DNA of 64,000 bases from Liolophura sinensis (lineage: Eukaryota > Mollusca > Polyplacophora > Chitonida > Chitonidae). Positions 35,745-48,000 of the stretch are shown here, piece after piece. The notes below the pieces were generated by a model. That model saw nothing but the letters and a program-made list of their open reading frames with translations. It was not told the origin of the DNA and made no database searches. Positions within the stretch are counted from its first letter, which is position 1, and each line of letters starts with the position of its first letter. Both the position numbers and the translations under genes were made by a program. Location of the stretch: NCBI RefSeq assembly GCF_032854445.1, contig NC_088298.1, positions 20,113,295 through 20,177,294 of the forward strand, read 5' to 3'.

Positions 35745-35856
35745 GCTGCTCACAGCGCCCCCTATCCGAGTGATGCCTCTGTAATCGCCGGTCAACAGAC
35801 AGGCTTAAACGTAACAACAAACAGTTCCTATCATTCTGAAGTGAAACGCCACCAAG

Positions 35857-36012
35857 ATGCCACCTAAAAAAGGTAGAGGGAACAGAGATAGTGACAATGA
35901 GACGGAATCGGATTCACAAGAGTACCAGGGTACTTTTGAAACGCTTCGAGACGAGGGGGAACATTTTGTGCATGTGGCCAACTACAAGAAAGCCATTGAC
36001 AGCTTTTCAAAG
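35857..36012 (+). CDS. ODAD4: ODAD4 exon 1
   Basis: MPPKKGRGNRDSDNETESDS, then the first TPR helix (GEHFVHVANYKKAIDSFSK). Donor aag|gtgaag. Confidence 0.93.
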
Positions 36013-39000
36013 GTGAAGAGTTGTATACAGCTGTTAGAGACAGAGCTATAGTTTGTCCCTGTGCCAAGTATATGTAATAATTTTGTCTATACCTATGTCC
36101 TAAGAGATTGTTCAGTTGTTATTTATTTATTTATTTTTATTTAGCCTGGTATTTAAATATTATGAGTCATTAAAACTAGAATTATATATTTTTTTTTTTT
36201 ATAATGTTTTGGTAAATCATACAGGAGTTGACAGGAAGGTATTAGGTCAACATAGGCCTACTGGTATTGGGGTATTATTGATAATTTATATTGCACATAT
36301 TTTATATTTCTCATGTTGTACTATTCATCAGAATTAAAGCTGGACCTTTCTCTGTGGTGGTATGTGGGAAGGTTTTCCAGCAACGTACGAATGGTCATGA
36401 GTTTCCCCGGGCTCTGCCAGGTTTCCTCCCAATATAATGCTGGCCGTCATCATATAAGTGAAATATTCTTGCGTACGGCATAAAACACCAATCAAATAAA
36501 CAAATATATAAGACTGTACATGGAAATACAGCTATAGCTGGAGTATTTGACTCCACTGTACAGTACAGTAAGGTAGGCCTTCATGTAGGCCTTGTATTTT
36601 TTTAAGCAGTGGGGGGGGGGGGGGCGGTGTCTACCCATCTTGAAATTAAGATTGATTTGAACTCATTTAGTCTGTTAATTAATATCGTTAGTTTTACTTC
36701 ACAGTGGATATTTTAAATTACTGTTAAATTAAGATTGATTTGAACTCATTTAGTCTGTTAATTAATATCGTTAGTTTTATTTCACAGTGCATATTTTAAA
36801 TTACTGTTACCTATATATAGTAGTGTATGAACATTCGGCATGCCCAGTGGTACTGGTACCTCTGAAATATCACCATTGCTGACAGCACAAAGCCAATACA
36901 CAAATATCACAGGTACGGTATATGTGTAAGTGGTTGCATGCATGTGGCCAAGTTACCTAACACATGCTTCCATTCATGAATGTTACATGTAGGTCTATAG
37001 ATCTGTCTGTGCAAGGTTAACACATCAATAAATTCTCACCCTCAGGCACTGGAGTTCAAGCCTAATGATAAACAGTGCCTTGTGGCTCGTTCGCGGTGTT
37101 TTCTACAGTTAGGGGATGCTCAGAAGAGCTTGATGGACGCCGAGATGGCATTGGATGAAGACAAAGGATTCATAAAGGTGTGTTCCTCCTCATAAAAGTA
37201 TGTTCCCTCAATGTCAGCATTACTGTATTTTATTACCTGTTCATGTGTCTTCCTTAGAACAAACTTAAAAGAGCTTACTTGCTTGGGATTTGATCCAGCG
37301 ATCCCTGGGTTTAAAGTCCACACTTCTACCACTACACTAGTGGGAATTTCCTGCAGGTATAGGTAGTGTTTATATACCACCTTATTACATCAGAATAAAA
37401 GAGAATCAACATTTCTGTTTCTTTTTCTGCATGTGTACAATTTGCCCAAAACTACTGCTTTAATGGTCTCCATTTACAGTTTTCTTCATTATTTTATTAT
37501 TTTTTTTATGAAGATATGGTGTACATGACTATTTTCTACATACTGTAGTTCTTCATCTTTTCTGCATGTCTGCAAGGTATTTATTCAAGCATATACTGAA
37601 GGCATTATTTGTGTAGATTGATAAATTATACTTTTTGAGAAGCCATGAAACTGGTCAATCCAACCAATATAGTTTTCTCTCCAAAATATGCCTAAATTGC
37701 ATGAAATGTTGCTCATTCATATGTGAAAAGGTATTTAGGGTATTATGGACTAAATTTGTCAGACCTAGGATACCAGTAAGCATGGGAATTTTGAAATTTT
37801 TTTCAATAATATATTTGCCTTATCCATTTAATTCTGGGGTAGCTTTTGTATCAAAAAACTTCTGTGTTACCAGATATTGCTTCTTTTCCAGGGATTATTT
37901 CAAAAAGCTGAGGCCTTGTATGTTCTTGGTGATTTTGAAACGGCTTTGGTATTTTTTCACCGTGGTCACAAAGCAAGACCTGAACTTCAAGAGTTTAGAC
38001 TTGGGATTCAGAAATGTCAGGAAGCTATCAACAATAGCATTGGCAGTAAGTATTCTGTGTTGCTCCAGAAATGTAGGCAATCAACAATAGCATAGGCAGT
38101 AAGCATTCTGTGTTGCTCCAGAAATGTACACAATGAATAATAGCATAGGCAGTAAGCATTCTGTGTTGCCTCAAAAATGTAGACAATTAATAATAACAGA
38201 GGCAGTAAGTATTCTGTGTTGCTCCAGAAATGTAGACAGTCAACAGTTGCATAGGCAGTGAGAATTCTGTGTTTCTCCAGAAATGTACACAATCAATAAT
38301 AGCATAGGCAGTAAGCATTCTGTGTTGCCTCAAAAATTTAGACAGTCAGCAATAGCAAAGGCAGTGAGAATTCTGTGTTTCTCCAGAAATTTAGACAGTC
38401 AACAATAGCATAGGCAGTAAGTATTCTGTGTTGCCTCAGAAATGTAGACAGTCAGCAATAGCATAGGCAGTAAGTATTCAGTGTTGTCTCAGAAATTTAG
38501 ACAGTCAACAATAGCATAGGCAGTAAGTATTCTGTGTTTGCCTCAGAAATGTAGACAATCAACAATAGCATAGGCAGTAAGTATTCTGTGTTGCTCCAGA
38601 AATGTAGGCAATCAATAATAGCATAGGGAGTAAGTATTCTGTGTTTGCCTCAGAAATGTAGACAATCAACAATAGCATAGGCAGTAAGAATTCAATGTTA
38701 CCTCAGAAATTTAGACAATCAACAATAGCATAGGCAGTAAGAATTCAATGTTACCTCAGAAATTTAGACAATCAACAATAGCATAGGCAGTAAAAATTCT
38801 GTGTTGCCTCAGAAATTTAGACAATCAACAATAGCATAGGCAGTAAGAATTCTGTGTTGCCTCAGAAATGTAGACAATCAACAATAGCATAGGCAGTAAG
38901 TATTCTGTGTTGCTCCAGAAATGTAGGCAATCAATAATAGCATAGGCAGTGAGAATTCTGTGTTGCTCCAGAAATGTAGGCAATCAATAATAGCATAGGC

Positions 39001-42000
39001 AGTAAGTATTCTGTGTTTGCCTCAGAAATTTAGACAATCAACAATAGCATAGGCAGTAAGAATTCAATGTTACCTCAGAAATTTAGACAATCAACAATAG
39101 CATAGGCAGTAAGAATTCTGTGTTGCCTCAGAAATTTAGACAATCAACAATAACATAGGCAGTAAGAATTCTGTGTTGCCTCAGAAATTTAGACAGTTAG
39201 CAATAGCATAGGCAGTGAGAATTCTGTATTTCTCCAGAAATGTAGACAATTAACAATAGCATATGCAGTAAGTATTCTGTGTTGTCTCAGAAATTTAGAC
39301 TGTCAACAATAGCATAGGCAGTAAGTATTCAGTGTTGCCTCAGAAATGTAGACAATCAACAATAGCATAGGCAGTAAGTATTCTATGTTGCCTCAGAAAT
39401 GTAGACAATCAGCAATAGCATAGGCAGTAAGAATTCAGTGTTGCCTCAGAAATTTAGACAATCAACAATAGCATAGGCAGTAAGTATTCAGTGTTGCCTC
39501 AGAAATTTAGACAATCAACAATAGCATAGGCAGTAAGAATTCAGTGTTGCCTCAGAAATTTAGACAATCAACAGTAGCATAGGCTGTAGTGTAAGTATTC
39601 TGATTTGCATTTTAATAATTAGCAATGTCAAGAAGCAATAGATAACAGCCATTGCTAGTATTTTGTGAAATTACAGTTATGCGCAAGTGCATTTAGATGT
39701 AAAGATCATTGTTCTAGAAAAAAAAATTACTGAACATAAGAAATATTGTGTATGAGACAAACATACAAAAACAGTAAAAGTTAAAAAATATCAATAATTT
39801 ATATGCAATTCTCTCTTTAGCGGTAGCATATGAGTCAGCATTTCCTCTTTGGCATCATCCTGTAGCTATTTATCATTATATTTATTTATTTATTTATTTT
39901 TTTATTTGATTGCTTATCATATTCACCAAATGTCTTAAAATTTCAGCTCCTGAATCAGTAACATTGGAGGCAAAGGGAGACCTGTCATTTTTTGAAAAAC
40001 AAGAAGAGGTGAATATTAAATCAATTAATATATTAATAATCTTGAAAGAACATTAACAAGTTTAAAAAAATTTGAAATGTTGTTGATGTTAAATGCATGT
40101 TTATTTCCAGCATGCTGAACATAGATGACAATTTCACTAGATGACAATTTAATTTATGTTGTTTTACATAGGAATTAGAAACAATCAACATGAATTTGCT
40201 TATGAACAAACATTACAAAACCTATTGAAATAAAAATTTAAAATCCTTCCCATTGTAATTTGCAAACTTTGTTTCACTAGAAGAACATGTGAGGGTTTGA
40301 TGTGATTGTTTGAGTGAAGCGTTTTTGAAATTGATTTAAATACTATGCTAATTTTTGTGTAATGTAAGCAGTTTCTGAGGGATTATATATATTAATTTAA
40401 ATTTAATGATGTACAAAAAAATTGGAAATCATTTAATATCAGTAATGTCATTGTTTTTTTAACTTATAAATTTTGAATCTTTTTAATGTCTGCGTGGGCA
40501 GGAGGAAAAAGCAAAGGTAATATGGGGTATTTGGTTTAACAAAAAGCACCTGAGATTTAAGACTGCACAGTTGTATTGTTGACTAAATATGTGAACATTC
40601 CAAAATAACTGCACTTATTAACTTTGTCACCATGAAATATAAAATTTAACGGAATCACTTACATATATATGTGCCAGGCAGAATATTTCATGATTTTGTT
40701 CACGTGTATTTTAATCAGAATATTCAGCCTTACCTCAAATAACCATAAATTTCATCCAGGACTAACTTGCCCATTTTTCCTTATTTTGAGAGTTCTAATT
40801 GATTTTAGAAAGGTATTTTGAGGTTTGCTTGAGGCATGGGATGATATGATACTGGAAAATTATAAGTTTCATCACCAAGAATGATATTTTGTGGCATTTA
40901 TTTGTCTATAAAAATGCATTTTTGTGGGCGAAATTTTAGGTCATCAAGGGTAAATCCTCTTTTTGTAAATTATATTCTGATATTAACATTGAGAGGAATT
41001 GTAGTAAAGACAAATTCCCGAAGGCTCTTTTTTTGGAGGGTCTGTCTGGTTATGCTCAACACGAACAAACATGTTGTAATGATGTCCAATAGCATTTGTG
41101 AAATATTCTTTGCAGTTCTGAACATTTTTTAACTTGACTTTGACTTTTTGCATTTCAATTTATTTAGGGTAATTCCCTGCTGAATCTTTATCTCCCTACC
41201 CCTTTTTCACAACCCAACAAAAAACACTGGTAAAAATGTATTCTGGATTGACTGAAGATTTGAACTTAAAAATGAAGACAAATACACCTGTGGTATTTCT
41301 GCCTAGCAATTGAGTATTCTGATATTTTATTCACTGATTAGATCAGTATTGTGTGTCTTTCAACAGTCATATGGTTATGGGATAATATGTTTATAATGGT
41401 ACTAAATGTATTTACACGTTTGTGGCTGAGCGGATTGTGTATCTGCTAAGCAGAAGATCAGGGTTCAAAACTAAGATAGGTCATAGCCAAAAAGTTAAAG
41501 CCAATATGTACAATATTGGCTCTAACAAAGCTTTGTGCAGACATGGCATAGGCCAAAATACTGGCCCATTGTCAGTATTGCATGATTTGATTATGTGTCT
41601 CCAGCATAGCATTTCAGTGAGGCAGCAGCAACACAAGTGCATGAGGGCAAATGGGCTGGTCTGCTGAAATGAGGCTGTCATGTTATCTGTTTGTTTGATT
41701 GAAAACACAAGTTTATATGTTCGTATGTAAAAAGTTTTAAATGTGGTTTATGTTAAATGTTCATTTTCAGCTTGTATGAATATGTGTTATGTAACTGGAT
41801 GACCTGTATAATTTTAAAACTCTGAAATACTTTTTTAGATATTGAAACACCTTCTTTTTATGAATGAACAACAACCTAGTTTAGTTCAAAGAGTCCATTT
41901 TAGAAATGCAATTAAAAAAATAGGTTTTTGAATGTGGGATGAATGTTTTGATTGGTGGATATCAACCTATTTCCCTCAGCCATCTCAACCAGTAGAATGG

Positions 42001-45000
42001 GAGCTTATACCTGACGAAACTACAGAGGAGAAAAAACCTGAAAAACAAAAACAAAAAGTAACTCAAGATTTTAGATTAAATGTTGTCACAATATTTTATG
42101 TGCAGCACATCATGTAAATTTTTTTTAAAATCATGAAGTAGCCATTTTTTTTGTAGCATTGAAACTTTTTATATGTTGTGATGTGACATATTGTACAACA
42201 TTTTTGCTCACTATTCATTATCAGAGTATTTGTTTAAGTTTTTTTGTGGATATGTAACATAGTAGCTTCAATAAGAGATTCGTGAAGTTTAAAGAATAAC
42301 CAGTTAATTTTTTATTATTCTTCCTTTGAATATGGCTGCACTATTTCTTTCTCCCAAATTGTGAAAAAAATTTCTCGTTTTTGCACCCTGATGCTTTCTG
42401 AAATTATGATTTAGTTAATCTGGCCATTTTACTGTTGTTGTGGGAAAAAAACACCCTATTCTATGCTCACCATAGAATACATATATTCATTTGCATTTAA
42501 TTCAGTGAAGACAAAAATCTAAAACAAAAAATAGTTTAATTTGAGTATACATGTACTTTCATTGGTATTTTCATTAGTTGATCTTTTCGTTTTCTTCCAC
42601 TTCATATCTGTGCCATTCATTTACGTGTTGTAATCCCTGTCTGTGTATTGTGAAGTCTCAGTGTTTATGTGGTCTTCAGATTTCTTTGTAATCCAGGTGA
42701 CAGTTTGGACACGAGTAAATATTTTGTAGTTCCATATGTTATTCTGCTTTCTTTCTGGCCACCCTACCACATTATATTGATGATATCACATGATAGTATC
42801 TTCTGTGCCTGTAAAAAAAATAAAACTATGCCTTTGCTGGCATCAGTTGTGAGTAAAATGGAATTAAATGAGGTTAGGAAATCAGTCTTGCAGGCCACAA
42901 ACAATTTATACCAGATTATAATATGACTAATTGGGCTATGTAAATACATTAAGTCATAACCAGCATATTTATTAATCATTTAATCAATCAGTTGACCTAT
43001 GGTTTAATCAATCACAGATATATTCCTTTCCATTTTATTGACTTTTGCAGCTGAGGAGAATTGGTGTAAACAACTACCTATTTATTATATATTTATATTT
43101 ATCATTTTGTGTTCTTTTTTTGTGTTAATACGCCTTTTTCACTTCTTCCTAAACTAATTTTAAACTAAAGAAACTATAGTGGAGAATGATTACAAATTTT
43201 CAGTAAGCTATTTAAACGGAATAAACATCCTGTAATTTTCCTGTCTGTTATCTGGTTGGTGTCTTTGGAACGATATATTCATTGATGTCGTATGTATATT
43301 CTTGAGTGACAGTTCAGAAGACTGTCCTCTCTTTTGCTAAATATTTTCGAATTTGTGCATATCACAGAAAAATGAAGACAACGAGATTTGTTTTTAACCT
43401 AATCCATCTTCAGATTCTCATATTTAAGCCGACAACATGGAATGCTACTTTAGTAATGGGAGACTCGAGGATAAGTTACATAGAAGGTCCAAATGACAGT
43501 AGAACGCATCATTTTCTTCTGTGATGTTGCAGTGTGTTTGCACTTTATATGCATTTTAAGAGCATACATACACCGATAATTGTGACGGAAGAAAGGAAAG
43601 AAGAAATGAGTTCACAGCTTTGGACCATCTTGATATAGGCGGAAAGGTGTTTTACGAGTTCCCCATTCAGGATACAGATCACCATATAGAAATTCTCCGC
43701 TATAGTCTCTTTAACTAACACTGTTTAAGGAATTTCATTGGTGGTTGGGTCCCTCTCTTGATTGGGCTTTGCAACCATATAAGTAAAATGTGAAATAAAT
43801 TGTAATAAATATATTAAATGGATTTCATATCATAATACTTAATGTCTAGCAAAGTTTTCATACTTATGTCTTTACAAGGGAACATAACGTAACCTTCAAC
43901 TCACACTTCTGTGATGTGACAGCATGGTATTATAGCAGAAAAGTCTCATATAAGTTTGAAAGTGTGAGTGAGTGAGTGAGTGAGTGTGGGAATTAGAGAA
44001 GCTCAGAGAACATCAACTGTTTGTTTACTGATTTTATCAGCACTCAGTGAGTAAAGTCTGTGAATCATTCAATCAGTCACTTATGGCTTAGTGTAATAAC
44101 CTTGTGGTTCTGCACAGCTATTGTACATGCAGCACACATCCGGATTACCCAGAGTATTAAACCAACTGCCTCAGGCAAGAAAGTGATGGACTTTCCCACA
44201 GTGGTCAGTAGAGTATTGAAGTCTCCTCATTTTTTGAATTGAAGGTGGAGAAAGCATAAAAATTACAGGAAATTTCAGATAAGTGCAAAAAGTTAGTTTA
44301 TTTATTTATTTGATTGGTATTTTACGCCATACTGAAGAATATTTCACTTATACGACGGTGACCAGCATTATGATGGGAGGAAACCAGGCAGAGCCCCGTG
44401 AAAACCCATGACCATCTGCAAGTTGCTGCAAGACTTTCCCACGTACAAGATAGTTATGTGGTCTTCAGTATTTTTTCAATTTTTGATTTTTGAAGAGAAA
44501 ATGACACCTGAAAGTAATTTTTGTAAAATTTTAAATATCCTTTTCACCTAAAAGAAAAAATCTGAGAATCAGTTTTTATGTTTTCATCTCCTTTAAGGAT
44601 GAACAGATTTAATGTGTATTAATTAGGAGATTAGGGATAAGTGAATGAATCATCATGGCTTAGGACCACAAGATCATTACCATTGGAGTATTTGGCGTAA
44701 AATTTTCGTCCCTGACTATGCTACTCTTTTCTTTCATGATTCTGATAGTTCTGTTGATTTAAGAAAGGTGTTTGGAGGTTTGTTTGAAATGTAGGATCGT
44801 ACCATGATTACAAATAATAATAATAATAAAAAATATTAGAGGGGTGGGGAACAATTCAAAACCCAGCCCTATCAGAAAAAAAAAAGAGTGGGTTGGTAGG
44901 TACCCTAAATGACCATAAATTTCGTCCAAGACTAACTTGAGCATTTTTTTCTGATTCTGAGATTTCCATCAATTTTATATAGGTTTTTTTGTGGTTTGAT

Positions 45001-48000
45001 TGGAACATGGGATGATATTCTACTGGAAAATTGTAAGTTTCTGCAACAAAGATAATATTTTGTTATGTTTTATTTGCATCTAAAAATGCACTTACATGGG
45101 CGAAATTTTAGGTCACTTAGGGTAAATCTTCTTTTTGTATCCTGACTGATATTAACATTGAGAGGAATTGTAGTGAAGACAAATTCCCGAAGGCTCATTT
45201 TTTGGTGGGTCTGTCTGGTTATGCCCAACACGAACAAACATTTTGTAAAGATGTCCAAAAGCATTTATACTTGTGAAATATTCTGTGCAGTTCTGAACAT
45301 TTTTTTACTTGACTTTTTGCATGACCCTGCCTGCAGATCTAGATGAGCCTCAATTTTATTTGCAAAATATCTTTTTTAGTTTTTTGGGTGGCTTGTTGGA
45401 AAAACAGCTGTTTGTGTTATTTTCTTGTTGATTGTACGACCATTGTTTTCTTAATATGTACATTCTTTAAGTATTAATTCTAAAGTGGACTTCACTTGAG
45501 TGCCAACACTTACTCTGTACATCTATTGGCACATCCTTTAACTACATGGCAATTCTTTGCAATTAAATTTTACTTATATGTAGTTTACGGTAATTGGGCA
45601 ATTTTATCGAATATTTTGGTATGATAAGTAATTAGTTGTAAAATTTTGAGAGCTTTTGAAGATCAGAAAAAGTATTGAAAAGTATCAACTGACAAGCTCA
45701 TATATTCATCCAGTATTTGATTGTTTAAATAAAACAAAATGTTAAAATTTAATAAAATACATTAAAAATATTGTTCCTTGTAGAAAAACAAAAAGCAAGG
45801 TAAAGGTGCATACAGCAAACCTCAGCCAAAGAAAGAAAATGAAAAGCGTGACAGGACGCGACCAAACAACAGTGGTGACTCCAAAACAATAAAACAGTTG
45901 CTCGGGGAGTTGTATGGAGACAAAGAATTTCTGGAGCGTCTCTTACAAGATGAAAGTAATAATTGGTGTTTTTGTCCCTTTTTTTTTTTTTTTTTACATT
46001 TCTTGTTGTTTGTTTTCATGTTTGCTTTAAAAGAAAGATTTGAGAATAACTGTCACAGGATGAAAGAGGAATTAAAATTGATCAGATTTTGATCAGATTT
46101 TGTCAATGAACCAGATATGTTAGCAGAAGATCAACCATGAGATCAAAGATGATGGAATGCTAATGCTCAGGGAGCTTTTGCACAACAACACCAAAAAAAA
46201 AAAGCAAAAGAACAAAAAAAAAAAAAGACATGGTTCCTGTTGAAAATTAAAAAAAATTGAAGTTTGTTGAGTCTGTTTTGTTTGATTACAGGTGTGACAG
46301 GTAGAGACACATCCACCAGTCAGGAAGTGAAGAACCTTATTCTAGATGGCCTAGAATACCTGGACACAAGGACAGAGTTCTGGAGACAGCAAAAACCATT
46401 GTACGCGCGGAAAAGGGATCAGCGGCTGCGCGCCATGGGGCGTGAGGGAAAAACGGGTAAACAGGCCAACCCAACGCGATACGTGCTGCGCAGTCTGGAG
46501 GAGATTGATGAAGGTGTGATATATGCCCTCTTGTCTGAGCTTCGTTTGATATAAAAAGGCATATTTAGATGCTGTTTTTGAATATTTGAAAGTATTTCCT
46601 GGATTACTCAATGTTTCCTGCATTTCATGTGAAGTATAGAATTTAAATTTTCACGCGGCACATTTTTCTTAATTTTGATTGATTCATTCATCATATAGGG
46701 TCTCTTAAGATTTTTTTTTGAAGTTTGATTAATTTCTTAGCAGAAAAAGTAAAGAATTGGCATCAAATGTTTCAATTTCACATACCAAACTACTGTTGAA
46801 ATACAGTAAATTGGGTAAATTTATTTATTTATTTATTTGATTGGGGTTTCACGCTGTACCCAGGAATATTACACTTATACGGCAGCATCATGGTGGGAGG
46901 AAACTGGGCAGAGCCCTGGGGAAACCCACGACAATCCACAGGTTGCTGCCATACTTTCCCACTTATGGCCGGAGAGGAAGCCAGCATGAGCTGGACTTGA
47001 ACTCACAGCGACCGCATTGGTGAGGGGATCCTGGGTCATTATGCTGTGCTAGCACGCTAATCAACTGAGCCATGGATGACCCATTTGTGCAAATTAATAT
47101 GTATACTAACAATGTGTGTATTTGTTCGTAGAAGATTATCTAACAACAAGTTCTGACAACATTTCCACTTTAACTGGTTCATTTTTCTCAAAAAGGCTGA
47201 GTCACATAAGACGATGAAGCATGGATTTTATTTAACTTATTTCAACTCACTTTCAATGCAAATACTAGAAAAAAAAAAGCTGCAAAACTGTTATATCTGC
47301 AAGGAATGGATTATGACTTTGTTGTCATGTTTCAGCTCAGTCCCAGGGTAAATATCAGAAAAGTCTTGACAAAGCTCAAAAGACACTGAAAACTGTCCAG
47401 GGTTGGTCAGACGAGGAAATCCTTAATCGCGAGGAAATCATCGCAAATCTTCACAGCCAGATAGGAAATGCTCATCTGGAGATGGGCAGATATGACATCG
47501 CCCTGGATCATCATGAACAGGATCTGGAGATCGGAGAACAAAAGTAGGTATAGTGGGGTGGAAAATGAGGGCTTAAAAATAGGTATAGTGGGGTGGAAAA
47601 TGAGGGCTTAAAATAGGTATAGTGGGGTGGAAAATGAGGGCTTAAAAGTAGGTCAAGTGGGGTGGAAAATGGCTTAAAAGTAGGTCATATGGAGTGAAAA
47701 AACAGGTGGGGAAAAATATTGTGTTGGTATATATCTGTTGATTTTCCATCTAATTGACACTTAACTTCATTTGCTCATGATATAAAGTAATATGAAGCAC
47801 TTCCAGAAATCATATCAGTCTGATATGAAATGCATGATTTACTTTAAATATGTGGTAAAAACAGCATATGATTTTGTTCATTTTTCTTGTATGACAGTAA
47901 CCTGGCTGAAGCAAAGTCTCGGGCTTTGGACAACATTGGGAGAGTGTATGCAAGGCGAGGCGATTATGAAAATGCCATCGGCATGTAAGCCACGGTGATT

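Larger units (their letters stand above)
35333..35856. promoter_or_regulatory. Divergent promoter between the 133-aa gene and ODAD4
   Basis: 524 bp separates the two start codons, transcribed away from each other. No clear TATA element. It includes an X-box-like site (35531-35544), a weaker half-site (35735-35744) and a short GC-richer stretch at 35745-35800. Confidence 0.7.

Noticed and set aside
37225-37350. tRNA gene on the minus strand
   Set aside because: A and B box-like words only; stems do not pair well by eye, better read as a SINE/tRNA relic.
38027-39595. CRISPR-like array (regular repeats)
   Set aside because: Units are contiguous variants with no unique spacers, and the DNA is animal with introns.
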